Assembly (NCBI GenBank): GCA_905221605.1
Contig: CAJNDS010000045.1
Coordinates: forward strand, 1-64,000
Direction of reading: 5' to 3'
From: Symbiodinium natans
Taxonomy: Eukaryota; Sar; Dinophyceae; Suessiales; Symbiodiniaceae
DNA: 64,000 nt
Shown here: one piece after another, positions 43,779 through 52,859 of the stretch
Position numbering within the stretch: position 1 is the first letter of the stretch
How the letters are laid out: every line of letters starts with the position of its first letter
Position numbers and translations under genes: made by a program
The notes under the pieces: generated by a model
What the model was told of the DNA's origin: nothing
The model's input: only the letters and a program-made list of their open reading frames with translations
The model's database searches: none

Positions 43779-44381
43779 GTGAGGCGGGCTGGAACCTTGG
43801 GGGTTGAGGGTTGAGAGTTTAGGGTTTGGGGTTTAGGGTTTAGGGTTTGGGGCTTGGGGCTTCGTAGGTATAAGGGATCTGGGATTTTGGGGTGTTCGGG
43901 GTCTGGGTTCAGGGTTTAGGGTTTCAGGCTTTAGGGCCCTTAGCCCTGAACCCTTTAGGAGTTCGGGGCATGGAGCTCGCAGGTTACAAGAGAAAGTTTG
44001 TTTTTGTGGGTTCGGACGGTTTCACATTCCCCCTCGGTGTGGGGTTGTTAGAGTTTCTCTACGCCTGAAACCCTAAACCCTACACCCTAAAACCCTAAAC
44101 CCTAAACCCTTAAACCCTACCCCCTCCCCCCACCCCCCCCCCCCCCCCCTCTCCCCCCCCCACCGCTCCCCTTGCCAGGTGGACGCCATCCCGCGCCCAG
44201 CAGCCAAAGCTTAGCCCAAGTGAAATTGGCAGCACTTGCGCTAAACCTCCTAAACCCGAAACCCTAGCTCATACGTGCTGCGTGTTGGTCAGGCATCATC
44301 TTACATTTACGGGTAGCTTCAGCCCAGTTACAAGCATAATAACCCAAACAGAAAGCCCTGCCAGTTAGCCAGAAGAGTAAT

Positions 44382-44480
44382 CAGGGAGGGGGCCCTTAAG
44401 GGACATGTATGCTAGGTACTTATAACCCAATTTGGGGTCCTGACAACTCTACTTGAAACTGAGGGGAACCTTTCTGCAGG
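44382..44480 (-). mobile_element. Eroded MITE family 1 relic
   Basis: TATAACCCAATTTGGGGTCC and CAACTCTACTTGAAACTGAGG match the reversed family 1 interior with scattered changes. The terminal repeats are hardly recognisable. It is older than the other copies. Confidence 0.6.
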
Positions 44481-44584
44481 GTCCATGGCTTAAGAAGTTC
44501 GATCCGAATTTGGGATTTAGGGTCGGGGGGAAAGGGCATAAGGCTTAGTTGAGGTCGCACTACCAGACCCACAGCCGCAGTAGC

Positions 44585-44757
44585 AGTTAGGGTTTAGGGT
44601 TTAGGGTTTAGGGTTTAGGGTTTAGGGTTTAGGGTTCAGGGTTCAGGGTTCAGGGTTTAGGGTTTAGGGTTTAGGGTTTAGTGTTTAGGGTTTAGGGTTT
44701 AGAGTTTATAGGGTTTAGAGTTTAGGGTTCAGGGTTTAGGGTTTAGGGTTTAGGGTC
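44585..44757 (+). repeat. TTTAGGG block with a TTCAGGG cluster
   Basis: About 23 units, mostly TTTAGGG, with three TTCAGGG units together near 44635 and some TTTAGAG forms. Confidence 0.93.
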
Positions 44758-45344
44758 ACGCAGCAGCAACATTCGTTAGACACCTGCTTGATCCTGGGAC
44801 CATGCACGATGAAGGGCTGAAGTTACTTTGGCCTTTGCTCTCTGGGTTTGCTGCCCCTAAACCCTAAACCCTAAACCCTAAACCCTCAGGGTTCAAGCCT
44901 GGCAATGTTGACTCGTTTTGTGCATCCTTGGAACTTTCATGTCGCTTCTCTACCAGCTCCTCAAAAGCTCGTTTTGTTGTACCCCTAGCCCTAAACCCTC
45001 AACCCTCGACCCTCAACCCTAAACCCTAAGCCCTGAACCCGAAAGTGCGGCAAGAGCTGTTTCAATCTTGGTCCCAATTCTTGGGTGGAGGTCGGCAACT
45101 TGGCACCGCCAGTGCAAACTTGGTGGGTTTACAGTTCAGGGTTCAGGGTTTATGGTTTAGGGTGTTAGGTTTAGGGTTTGGGGCAGATATCTGGGCTAAT
45201 TCCGGGCTAATTGATTTAGGGTTTACGGTTTAGGGCTTCGGGGTGTTTAAGAAGGCATTCATGGGTTCGTTGTAAGGCAGTGTCAGAGTTTTGGGCCATT
45301 GTCAGATGTTTGACTTTCAGTTTGGGGCAGTTTGGATTGCAAAT

Positions 45345-45544
45345 GCCCTAAACCCTAAACCCTAAACCCTAAACCCTAAACCTTAAACCCTAAACCCTAA
45401 ACCCTAAACCCTAAACCCTAAACCCTAAACCCTAAACCCTAAACCTAACCCTAAACCCTAAACCCTAAACCCTAAACCCTAAACCCTAAACCCTAAACCC
45501 TAAACCCTAAACCCTAAACCCTAAACCCTAAACCCTAAACCCTA
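45345..45544 (-). repeat. Long (CCCTAAA)n block
   Basis: About 28 units with two minor irregularities (a CCTTAAA and a missing A). It is one of the longest pure CCCTAAA blocks here. Confidence 0.97.
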
Positions 45545-46031
45545 GGGTTCGGCTACAGAGCCCATTGGCTCCTTGTTCGGCTCACCTGGTACCTTCACCA
45601 AAGCCCATATGGTACATAATTGGTTGTACTTCGGGCAGCTTGAGAGGGGGGGGGGGGTAGCCCTAAACCCTAAACCCTAAACCCTAAACCCTAAACCCTA
45701 AACCCTAAGCCCTAAACCCTAAACCTTTGGGGGGAGGGGGGGGCTTGGTTCCAAGTATGTCCTCCTGAAAGCTCAAACTGGGCCAATTCCGGCCATCATG
45801 GCTCTCGCTTTCTTTATCGGCGGAGTTTAGGGTTTGGGGTACCCTGTGAACTCCTTCAAAAGTTCTAAATCTATCTAAACCCACAACCCGCAACTCCTTG
45901 CCCAGGGTTGGGGTTTGCGGCTTTGCTGTTTAGGACTCCTGCTGATGTTGATGCACCTGTGCGCTGCCTTGCTGCCGGGCAAGCCCGTTCAGCATTCTTA
46001 TCCGTGACCTCCGGTGCCCTTGGCTGATGTT

Positions 46032-46143
46032 CATGTGGGTGGCTGTCAAAATTCTGATCCCTTTTGGGATACTCTTAAATATTATTTGCCGTATTATAAT
46101 AGGGATCCAAAAAAGGACCATAATTTTGACAACCGCCCATGTG
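46032..46143. mobile_element. Inverted-repeat element, TGTCAAAATT family
   Basis: Arms of about 35 bp: CATGTGGGTGGCTGTCAAAA to TTTTGGGAT at left, and ATCCAAAAAAGG to TTTTGACAACCGCCCATGTG at right, complementary with a few mismatches. The loop is about 40 bp. Because of the arms, the 67-codon plus-strand frame at 46014-46217 is not a good gene candidate. Single copy in this window. Confidence 0.72.
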
Positions 46144-46328
46144 CCAATGTAATACGTAAACTAAACCTGAAGCTTTGGGGGCAGGATTGTGGAGCTCCGG
46201 AGGCATGGAAATTTTAGATTGACTTGCAGGCGAGTGCATGCCTGAAGTATCCCATGGGACCTATAAAACTCAGTCACTGAGAAATGCTGCCAGGATATTT
46301 GAAAGAAGCACGCCTTGGGGACTTAATC

Positions 46329-46429
46329 CTAGTAGTAGAGTAGATAACCTTTAACCTTTTTGGGGTAGAAAAGTCCCCTTAGAATCCCAATGGTTAACCT
46401 TTGATTCCCCCAGGTTCCTGGACAACTAG
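46329..46429 (+). mobile_element. MITE family 2b copy
   Basis: Carries AGATAACCTTTAACCTTTTT, AATGGTTAACCTTTG and CAGGTTCCTGGACAACTAG. The left end CTAGTAGTAGAG pairs loosely with the right end. Confidence 0.7.
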
Positions 46430-46633
46430 GTAAATGAAATAAGGCTTACATGGCAGTTACTGGAGAGCATATCTAGGCTCCTTACAAAAAAATGTGAGGG
46501 CTTTTCCTGGGGGTACTTTCAGAATGCTCACGAGAAAAACCCTACGTGACTGCATAATGAACCCCTGGTTTCGGATCAAGAACCCTAAGCCTTAGACCCC
46601 ACATACTACTGTAGTTCCTTCTAACGTCTATGA

Positions 46634-46873
46634 ACCAGAGTCTTCTTTAGGATTCGGGTGGTCCCCAAGGAGGCAACTGACGTTCTTGAGCTCGACAGTA
46701 TCAAAAGTCGGTTCTTGAACTCATTGCCAAACATGTCGCATCATGCGTTAGTCAGCCATCTGCGTCGGACGATGCCAGAATGCGGCATCTGGTCATGGAC
46801 AAGTGCAGTTGGCTTGCAACTCCGACTGCCCACCCTAAATTCCATAACGCCCTTTAAGTTTTTTTTATCATAA
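46634..46873 (+). CDS. Possible exon or gene fragment, unknown product
   Basis: An 80-codon open stretch in a telomere-poor island, ending in TAA at 46871-46873. The middle is protein-like: KEATDVLELDSIKSRFLNSL, then MSHHALVSHLRRTMPECGIW and a WSWTSAVGLQLRLP segment. A pyrimidine-rich TCTTCTTTAG at 46641-46650 could be a 3' splice site. There is no ATG in the right place; the first in-frame GTG is at 46658. The last ten codons are T-rich and probably not coding. Family not recognised. It may be an exon, a pseudogene piece or chance. Confidence 0.28.
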   Translation, partial: TRVFFRIRVVPKEATDVLELDSIKSRFLNSLPNMSHHALVSHLRRTMPECGIWSWTSAVGLQLRLPTLNSITPFKFFLS

Positions 46874-46941
46874 ACCCCAGGGAATATTGAACAACAGTAT
46901 ATTATTAAGGTTCTAAGGGGAGTATAGAGTTCCTTTTTAAG

Positions 46942-47043
46942 CTCAGTGGTAGAGGAGGTAACCTTTAACCTTTTTGGGCTAGTATAGTTCCTTTATAATC
47001 CCAAAGGTTAACCTTTAGTTCCCCTAGGATACTGGACAACTAC
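46942..47043 (+). mobile_element. MITE family 2b copy
   Basis: Carries GGTAACCTTTAACCTTTTTG, AAAGGTTAACCTTTAG and CCCCTAGGATACTGGACAAC; interior spacing matches 46329-46429. Confidence 0.7.
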
Positions 47044-47705
47044 GTAAGCTTACGAATGCTGCACCCCCAGCTAGGACATGAGTCTAGAGGTTAGAGCTTG
47101 GGGCGTTTAGGCTGTGGGGTCATATGCCTGGCCTACTAAACCCTAAACCCTAAACCCTAAACCCTAAACCCTAAACCCTAAACCCTAAACCCTAAACCCT
47201 AAACCCTCCAAATCGTGCTCAGAGGTGCCCTGAACCTCCAAGTAACCGCATGACCACTGAACCCCTAAACCCTAAAACCCATGAGGTCTTGTGGGATCAT
47301 CCTTCCCCCCCCCCCCCCCTCCTGTGGGCACCAGCCATCCCAAAACCCTAAACCCGAAACCCTAAACCCATATACCCTACAACCCAAAACCCTAAACCCT
47401 AAACCCTAAACCCTAAACCGCGCATGACGGAGTGGAAGTGGAGACTCCCATCTGCCAAGCCACTCGAGCCCCCTCCCTTGCGAGACGGCCGTGGTGATGA
47501 CGTCAAGAGGCGTGCGGCGGCTGCATACGCAAGCAGATGTAGGGGCTGGGTGAGGAGCTTTCTTTCTGTGGGCTCAAGCTCAGGAACTTCAATCAGGGGT
47601 TACTAGGGGAATCCTACTATTTGGGGGGGGGGGGGGGGACTATCTTGCGAAGGAGCTTCAACTATAAGTTACCAGGATAAGAGAGTAAGGGGCCTGAAAA
47701 ATTAG

Positions 47706-47795
47706 AATGGGGTCTTCGGGGTTAGTTACTATAGTATGATTCTCAAGGGGCCATAAAGGAATATACTTAGTAATTCTTCCGACCCCGATATTACA
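47706..47795. repeat. Imperfect inverted repeat around TTACTATAGTAT
   Basis: GGGGTC, AGTTACTATAGTAT and GATTC at left are mirrored by GGAATATACTTAGTAATT and GACCCC at right. A single copy with modest arm identity. Confidence 0.4.
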
Positions 47796-48509
47796 CAAAA
47801 ATAGCCCCAGGGTAACTTAGCTGATTTTCCTGAAGCAGAGCCCGGGTCTTTTCTTGTTGTGAACTGCTGCTTGGGGTTTGCTGACGGCGCGCCGGGGGAA
47901 TCTGCCCCCAACGCCTCGAGCTTCGATCCAGGAAGAAGACTAAACACTGCCCCCCCCCCCCCCCCCCAGTCTTTCGATGGCGATTCTGATGCATTTCTAA
48001 GACTTTCCTGCTGCTTCTGTGCACTCAGAATATCGCTTCCCCATGGTTTAGGGTTTAGGGTGGTCTTAGAGGCGTGTTGTGAGGGAGGGGGTCCTGCAAC
48101 GACTTGCTGCTCCTTTAAGCTTTCCTTTTGCGTTTTAGGGTTTAGGGTTTAGGGACTCTAAACTTCAAATTTTCAATAAACCCCATTGCCAAAGGTAAAA
48201 ACTTTTCTTCTAGAGAGCACCTTAAATTTCTAAACTCTAAACCCTCTCCTTCTCCTACAGAACTCAGCTCGCAAGCCCAATCTCGAAGGCTTAGGCTGCC
48301 TCCCCTTCGGTGCGGGGGCGGCTCTTAAGCCCTACGACCTCCCTAAACCCTAAACCCTAAACCCTAAACCCTAAACCCTAAACCCTAAAGGTAGTTCCCG
48401 CCTCTGACAGCTCAGAGGTCGGTAGCACCCACGATGGGCCCTGTGCCAGAGCCCGTTCTCTTGGTTCCTCCCTTGGAGAACCCCTGGCACCTCTACGACC
48501 TGTCCTTCA

Positions 48510-48644
48510 CCTTGGGGGGCGAAATGAACCCTCAAATTGGGGTCATATACCCTATAGTTCCATTTAAGGTAAACCCCAAACTCTAAACCCTAAACCCTAA
48601 ACCCTAAACCCTAAACCCTTTTAGGGTTCATTTCGTCCCCAAGG
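48510..48644. mobile_element. Inverted-repeat element with CCCTAAA block in its loop
   Basis: Left arm CCTTGGGG, GGCGAAATGAACCCT; right arm AGGGTTCATTTCG, TCCCCAAGG. These are complementary over about 22 bp with one or two differences. A CCCTAAA block of about five units (48583-48620) lies inside, next to the right arm. No reading frame. Confidence 0.7.
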
Positions 48645-49184
48645 CGCGCCTCCCCAAACCCTCAACAGACTAAAGCTGGGTGGAGCAAGCCCCCTCAAGC
48701 ACTGGACGCGCAGAGCGTTCTGTAGCCAACTGAGTTTCGGCCCAAACCCTAAAAAGGAGAACCCTTAACCCTAAACCCTAACTCTCCACCCTAAACCCTA
48801 AACCCTAAACCCTAAACCCGCAGGTACAGCGTGGGGTATTGCTCTTCGCGTTTCGAAGCGTTCCAAGCTAGTCTGCATCCCAACCTTCACAGCTTCTGTC
48901 TGTGCCATATCACAGCAAACACTTAAATCCCAAACCCTCAACCCCAAACCCCAAACCCTAAACCTTGAACCTACACCGTTTGCTTCGTGGGTCACGGCGG
49001 GGCAGCGCTGACAGTAAGCAGTCTCAGGGCCAGGGAGTGTAGGGTCTAGGGTTTTGGAGGTTGGGGGCTACGTATTCTGGTTTCAGGGTTTAGGGTTCGG
49101 GTTTAGGCTTTAGGGCATTAGGGGTTAGGGGTGTTGGGTCGAAGTTTTGAGGGCTTCGGGGTTTAGGGTTGACGTCCTGAGGGT

Positions 49185-49655
49185 TTAGGGTAGGGGTTTT
49201 GAGGGCTTCGGGTTTAGGGCTAGGGTCTTGTGGACTGAAGCTGGTTCTAACCTCTTGCAGAGTCCCTTTTTCATGTGACCGCAGAAAGTGTGAAGCGGCC
49301 GTCGGCCGTCCAGGAAATCCTCAATGAAATACTTGTCAATCATCTCAGACTTGTCCGCGTTCCTCAAGGAACTCTGCGCAGCTTCTTCCGTAAGACTCGC
49401 CACATAGAGCGCTTCCTTGCTTTCAGGATTGGCTTCGGCAAAAGCAGCAGACCCTTGAAAACTTTGCATCGGCATATTGCGAAGATTTGCGAAGCTCATT
49501 CCAGTACCAACACCTGGTCCTAGAAAAATGCCTGTCCTTTTCATGAAGAGCTCATTCCAGCGCCGATATCTGGTCCACAAAATTGCCCGACAACAGCGGC
49601 AGGCTCGATTCCACTCCGTCGTTCGGAGGTTTTCAAGCTGTCTTGTGTGGCTCAT
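49185..49655 (-). CDS. Possible exon or gene fragment, unknown product (best candidate)
   Basis: A minus-strand open frame of 156 codons from an ATG at 49655. About the first 130 codons look like real protein, with mixed charge and segments such as EANPESKEALYVASLTEEAA, KSEMIDKYFIEDFLDGRRPL and CGHMKKGLCKR. The last 20 codons are translated telomere-type sequence, so the true coding part probably ends near 49252, where CTGCAAGAG is followed by GT as at a 5' splice site. On the plus strand the same place reads as a splice acceptor (TTCTAACCTCTTGCAG), and an 82-codon plus frame begins just after it, so orientation is not settled. CTCATTCCAG occurs three times at 49497-49660, which gives imperfect internal repeats. 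I do not recognise the family. Confidence 0.35.
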   Translation of the reverse strand: MSHTRQLENLRTTEWNRACRCCRAILWTRYRRWNELFMKRTGIFLGPGVGTGMSFANLRNMPMQSFQGSAAFAEANPESKEALYVASLTEEAAQSSLRNADKSEMIDKYFIEDFLDGRRPLHTFCGHMKKGLCKRLEPASVHKTLALNPKPSKPLP

Positions 49656-50070
49656 TCCAGAAGACCTGCCTCATGTGTCCGCCACAATCTGGAAACCTGG
49701 CTGATCTGCATTCTCGGAGGCACCGGAAACAAAGGGGCCCGGAGGGCCCAAAAGCCCGCAAGTTCTCCAGGCAGTCCTCCTCCTTCTTTGTCCTGGGATA
49801 GAAGTCCTCCTGTCTGTCCTGAGAATCCTAGGTAGTATAAGGGGGACCCTTCAAAGGGAACCCTTCTTAAACCTCTTCTGGCTCTCGGACCTTATTCAGA
49901 GGGTCTACATCCCCAAGGGTCCCCCTAATCCCATCCCCTAGAGAAAAGCAAAAGCTTTCCAAGCTCCGGGACACCCCAAAGCCCCCCGCCGGAAACCTGC
50001 CAAAAGGCAAGGCGGCAGGCACGGACCCTGCGAAAAAGGCCCCGGGCCGGCCCCGAGAACCCAAAAGCCC
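49210..50070. other. Telomere-poor island
   Basis: About 860 bp without a telomere-type block; it contains the coding-like frame at 49185-49655. The right part (49700-50070) has open frames on both strands without clear coding character. Confidence 0.7.
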
Positions 50071-50456
50071 CATTTAGGGTTTAGGGTTTAGGGTTTAGGG
50101 TTTAGGGTTTAGGGCTAGCGACCGGCCCCAGCTCAACATGGAGGGGCCGGCCGTCAGTTAAGGGGTCAGGGGTTTAGGGTTTAGGCTTTAGGGTTTAGGG
50201 TTTAGGGTTTAGGGTTTAGGGTTTAGGGTTTAGTTAGGGTAGAGTCTAGAGTGTAGGCTTCAGGGGTTTAGCGTTCAGGATCAAGCTTCTCCAGGGCTAA
50301 TTTTGGTCAAAAGGTGAATGCTCCCTTCAATTGAGACTGCCCATGAAGACAGAGATTCGGCGCATCTAGCAGACGAGTTCTTAATAGGGCTTTGGAGAAT
50401 TAGCTGCCCTATATCTCCCAGTCATGTAGCCCTGCAAGGGGCTAGATGGGCGCCTA

Positions 50457-50575
50457 CAGGGTGGGGCCCCCTTATATACTAACTGTAGTTAAGGGACTTA
50501 TAACCTAACTTCGGGTCCTTATAACCCAATTTAGGGCCCTTATAACTCTACTTATAACTAGGGGCCCCCACCCTG
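50457..50575 (-). mobile_element. MITE family 1 copy, reversed
   Basis: A 119-bp reversed copy, TA-flanked, with near-perfect ends. Confidence 0.9.
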
Positions 50576-50698
50576 TAATTCCCAACTTCTCTATCGAGAG
50601 CCAGCACCATGTAGGCAGAGAGAGAGATGCCCGCCGCAAGAGGGTTGATGCTCGCAGCCTGGCTTCCCGACGTTTATTGGGGCGTATGAGGGTTGAGG

Positions 50699-50792
50699 GG
50701 GTTTAGGGTTTAGGGTTTAGGGTTTAGGGTTTAGGGTTTAGGGTTTAGGGTTTAGGGTTTAGGGTTTAGGGTTTAGGGTTGGGGGGGTTTAG
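50699..50792 (+). repeat. (TTTAGGG)n block
   Basis: About 11 TTTAGGG units ending in a TTGGGGGGG break and one more partial unit. Confidence 0.94.
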
Positions 50793-51568
50793 GGTTGAGG
50801 GGTAGTTGCGGTCCGAGAGTTCTTGCTTCAGGGCTTGGAGGACTAAGGACCCAAACCGCAAGAACACGGTTTAGGGTTTAGGGTTTACGGTTTAGGGTTT
50901 AGGGTTTAGGGTCTAGGGTCGTCAAGCATTCGAAGTTGATTGCATAGCCAACCTGTTAGCTAGTTGCATACACTCTCCAAGCCTCTAAAACCTATATGCA
51001 CCCGTTGATTCCTGAAAGCCTAAGCCCTGAACGCTAACACCTTATACCCTGAACCCTACCCCTAAACCTTAAACCCTAAACCCCTAAGCCCTTCAACCCT
51101 AAACCCTAAAGCCTAAACCCTAAACCCTACTGTAAACCCTAACCCTAGACCCTAACCCTAGACCCTGCAAACCTTTGAGTCCACATCGGCGAGCAGTTCT
51201 CGCACACCCTTTCGTCTTGCGACATCTTAGGTGCTGAGTAGGATATACAGATTTGGGGTTTAGGGTTTCGGGTTTAGGGGGTACCGTGTAGGAGAGGTTG
51301 CCTGGTTGCCGGAAAGGCGGGGTGCCAGTGCGCGCTGTGGCGAAGCTGTTTTATCGCGGTTCACTGGCCCCGGTCCTCTGCATGGGGCAATGAGGTCATT
51401 AGGGTTTAGGGTTTAGGGTTTAGGGTGTACCCGGCTACCACTTCAGGGGTTTGGGGTGTACTTTTCATCTTGCAATCAGCTGACCATCCGAGTGGATCAG
51501 ATCCTGAAAGCAGCCGAAGCCCCGACATCAATCCCGAAGCCCTGAGCCCTAAACGCTCCATGGTCCTA

Positions 51569-51727
51569 CTGTTTGCTTAAGAACCCCAGACAGTAAAAGT
51601 AGTCTTCCCTATAACAGGGTAGTAAAGGATTATATATATATACATACATTTATTTAATTATTATGTATTATTATTGTTTTTTATTTAGAAAAAATTGGGG
51701 GAGGGAGTTCTTAAACAAATAGTAGGG
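51569..51727. mobile_element. AT-rich inverted-repeat element, TTGCTTAAGAACCCC family
   Basis: Left end CCTACTGTTTGCTTAAGAAC and right end GTTCTTAAACAAATAGTAGG are complementary with few mismatches. The interior has TATATATATA and a T-rich stretch (51630-51690), unusually AT-rich for this window. Related ends cluster at 54684-54995. Confidence 0.72.
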
Positions 51728-51801
51728 TCAGAGAGGCATCGTTCGCGTGACAGCAGTGAGGGAGCTGAGGGTTGATGAGGCTTAGCATTTCTCAGGGCCC
51801 T

Positions 51802-52001
51802 ATTTGGAGGTTCATGGGCACTTATAGCCCCAGGTATACGTCTACTTCTAACCTACTTGGAGGGCCTAAACCCTAAACCCTAAACCCTAAACCCTAAACC
51901 CTAAACCCTAAACCCTAAACCCTAAACCCTGATTCGACTTAGGGGGCTACTTACAAGTACACTTAGAATTGGGGGTGAGACGTGCCCTCAGCCTCCAAGT
52001 A
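51802..52001. mobile_element. GGTACTTATT-family element with CCCTAAA block in its loop
   Basis: The left arm GGAGGTTCATGGGCACTTAT and the right arm, read in reverse as TACTTGGAGGCTGAGGGCAC, correspond to the arms of 16240-16396. About nine CCCTAAA units (51868-51932) sit between the arms. In the 16.2-kb copy the loop block has the opposite orientation, so the two blocks are likely independent. Confidence 0.6.
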
Positions 52002-52220
52002 TAGAAGGTTTTGAGAGAGTTCATCATCAGGCTGAGGATCGTCGAGTTTTAGGAGTTTGAGTTTAGGGTTTAGGTTTTAGGTTTTAGGGTTTAGGGTTTA
52101 GGGTTTAGGGTTAGTTGTTCCCTGTCGCAGGGATTTCTGGCTTCCGGCACAGTTGAAACGAGCTGTGCGTCAGGATGAGACAATGAGGATGCCCTGTAGT
52201 GCAACACGGTTTGCTTGGCC

Positions 52221-52359
52221 CCTATAGTTTCACTAGGATGCCCAGTAGTGCCCTTATTCCCTTTTTTGGGGGCTCCAGGTTCCCCTATAAACCCCTGTAA
52301 GCAAAAAAGGGCACCCTTTTTAATCCTAGGTTGCTGGGCAACCTAGCCTATAGTTTCAC
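52221..52359 (+). mobile_element. MITE family 2 copy with perfect 13-bp target-site duplication
   Basis: CCTATAGTTTCAC occurs at 52221-52233 and 52347-52359, exactly bracketing an element (52234-52346) that starts TAGGATGCCCAGTAG and ends CTGGGCAACCTAG. This is the clearest sign that family 2 moved as a discrete unit. Confidence 0.88.
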
Positions 52360-52379
52360 CTGCTTAGGTTCCCAGAACA

Positions 52380-52479
52380 CCGGGAGTAGGCCCTTTCTTC
52401 CTTTTTTAGGGTTGGGGTTCCCTTACAATCCCCTTAGCACCAAAAAAGGGCACCCTTTATTCCTAGGTTACTCCCGGGT
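52380..52479 (+). mobile_element. MITE family 2 variant (CCGGGAGTA ends), block-free
   Basis: Ends CCGGGAGTAGGCCC and GGTTACTCCCGG; interior TTAGGGTTGGGGTTCCC, AAAAAAGGGCACCC and TTCCTAGGTTACT. It is the reference for reading the expansion in the 24816-24930 copy. It lies only 20 bp from the preceding family 2 element. A further family 2-like right part lies at 52497-52556. Confidence 0.78.
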
Positions 52480-52714
52480 CTAGATAACATTGTACGCAAG
52501 TTAGGGCACCCTTTTGTGGCTTTCTGATACCAAGGTTACTGGGCATCCTTGAAAAAGGATCTTCAAGATCTGGGTGGCTGGTAAATGGTATTTGATCAAT
52601 CAGCTACGGCACCCGCGGACACTTTTAAGCTTGCTGACCAACAACGCCTGCGCGATGCTGCCAGAGACACGGGCACGTGGGTTTGAGCACCTCTGGTGTT
52701 CGAGTCGGGGGCTT

Positions 52715-52780
52715 GTTTAGGGTTTAGGGTTTAGGGTTTAGGGTTTAGGGTTTAGGGTTTAGGGTTTAGGGTTTAGGGTT
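52715..52780 (+). repeat. (TTTAGGG)n block
   Basis: About nine pure TTTAGGG units. Confidence 0.95.
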
Positions 52781-52859
52781 TCCTTCACCTTCACCCAGGC
52801 TGCTTGTATTAGGGCACCTTCTCCCAAAGCACATGAATCACATTAGATCCCAACGCCCC

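Larger units (their letters stand above)
45900..47130. other. Telomere-poor island
   Basis: Over 1.2 kb with no TTTAGGG block, unusual for this window. It contains an inverted-repeat element (46032-46143), two family 2b copies (46329-46429 and 46942-47043) and a coding-like frame (46634-46873). The two family 2b copies enclose the coding-like frame. Confidence 0.75.

Noticed and set aside
46014-46217. 67-codon open frame
   Set aside because: Most of it is an inverted-repeat element (46032-46143) whose arms are complementary, which explains the sequence better than coding.
52690-52710. GTTCGAGTC as a tRNA T-loop
   Set aside because: No acceptor stem, anticodon arm or A-box sequence could be placed at the right distance.
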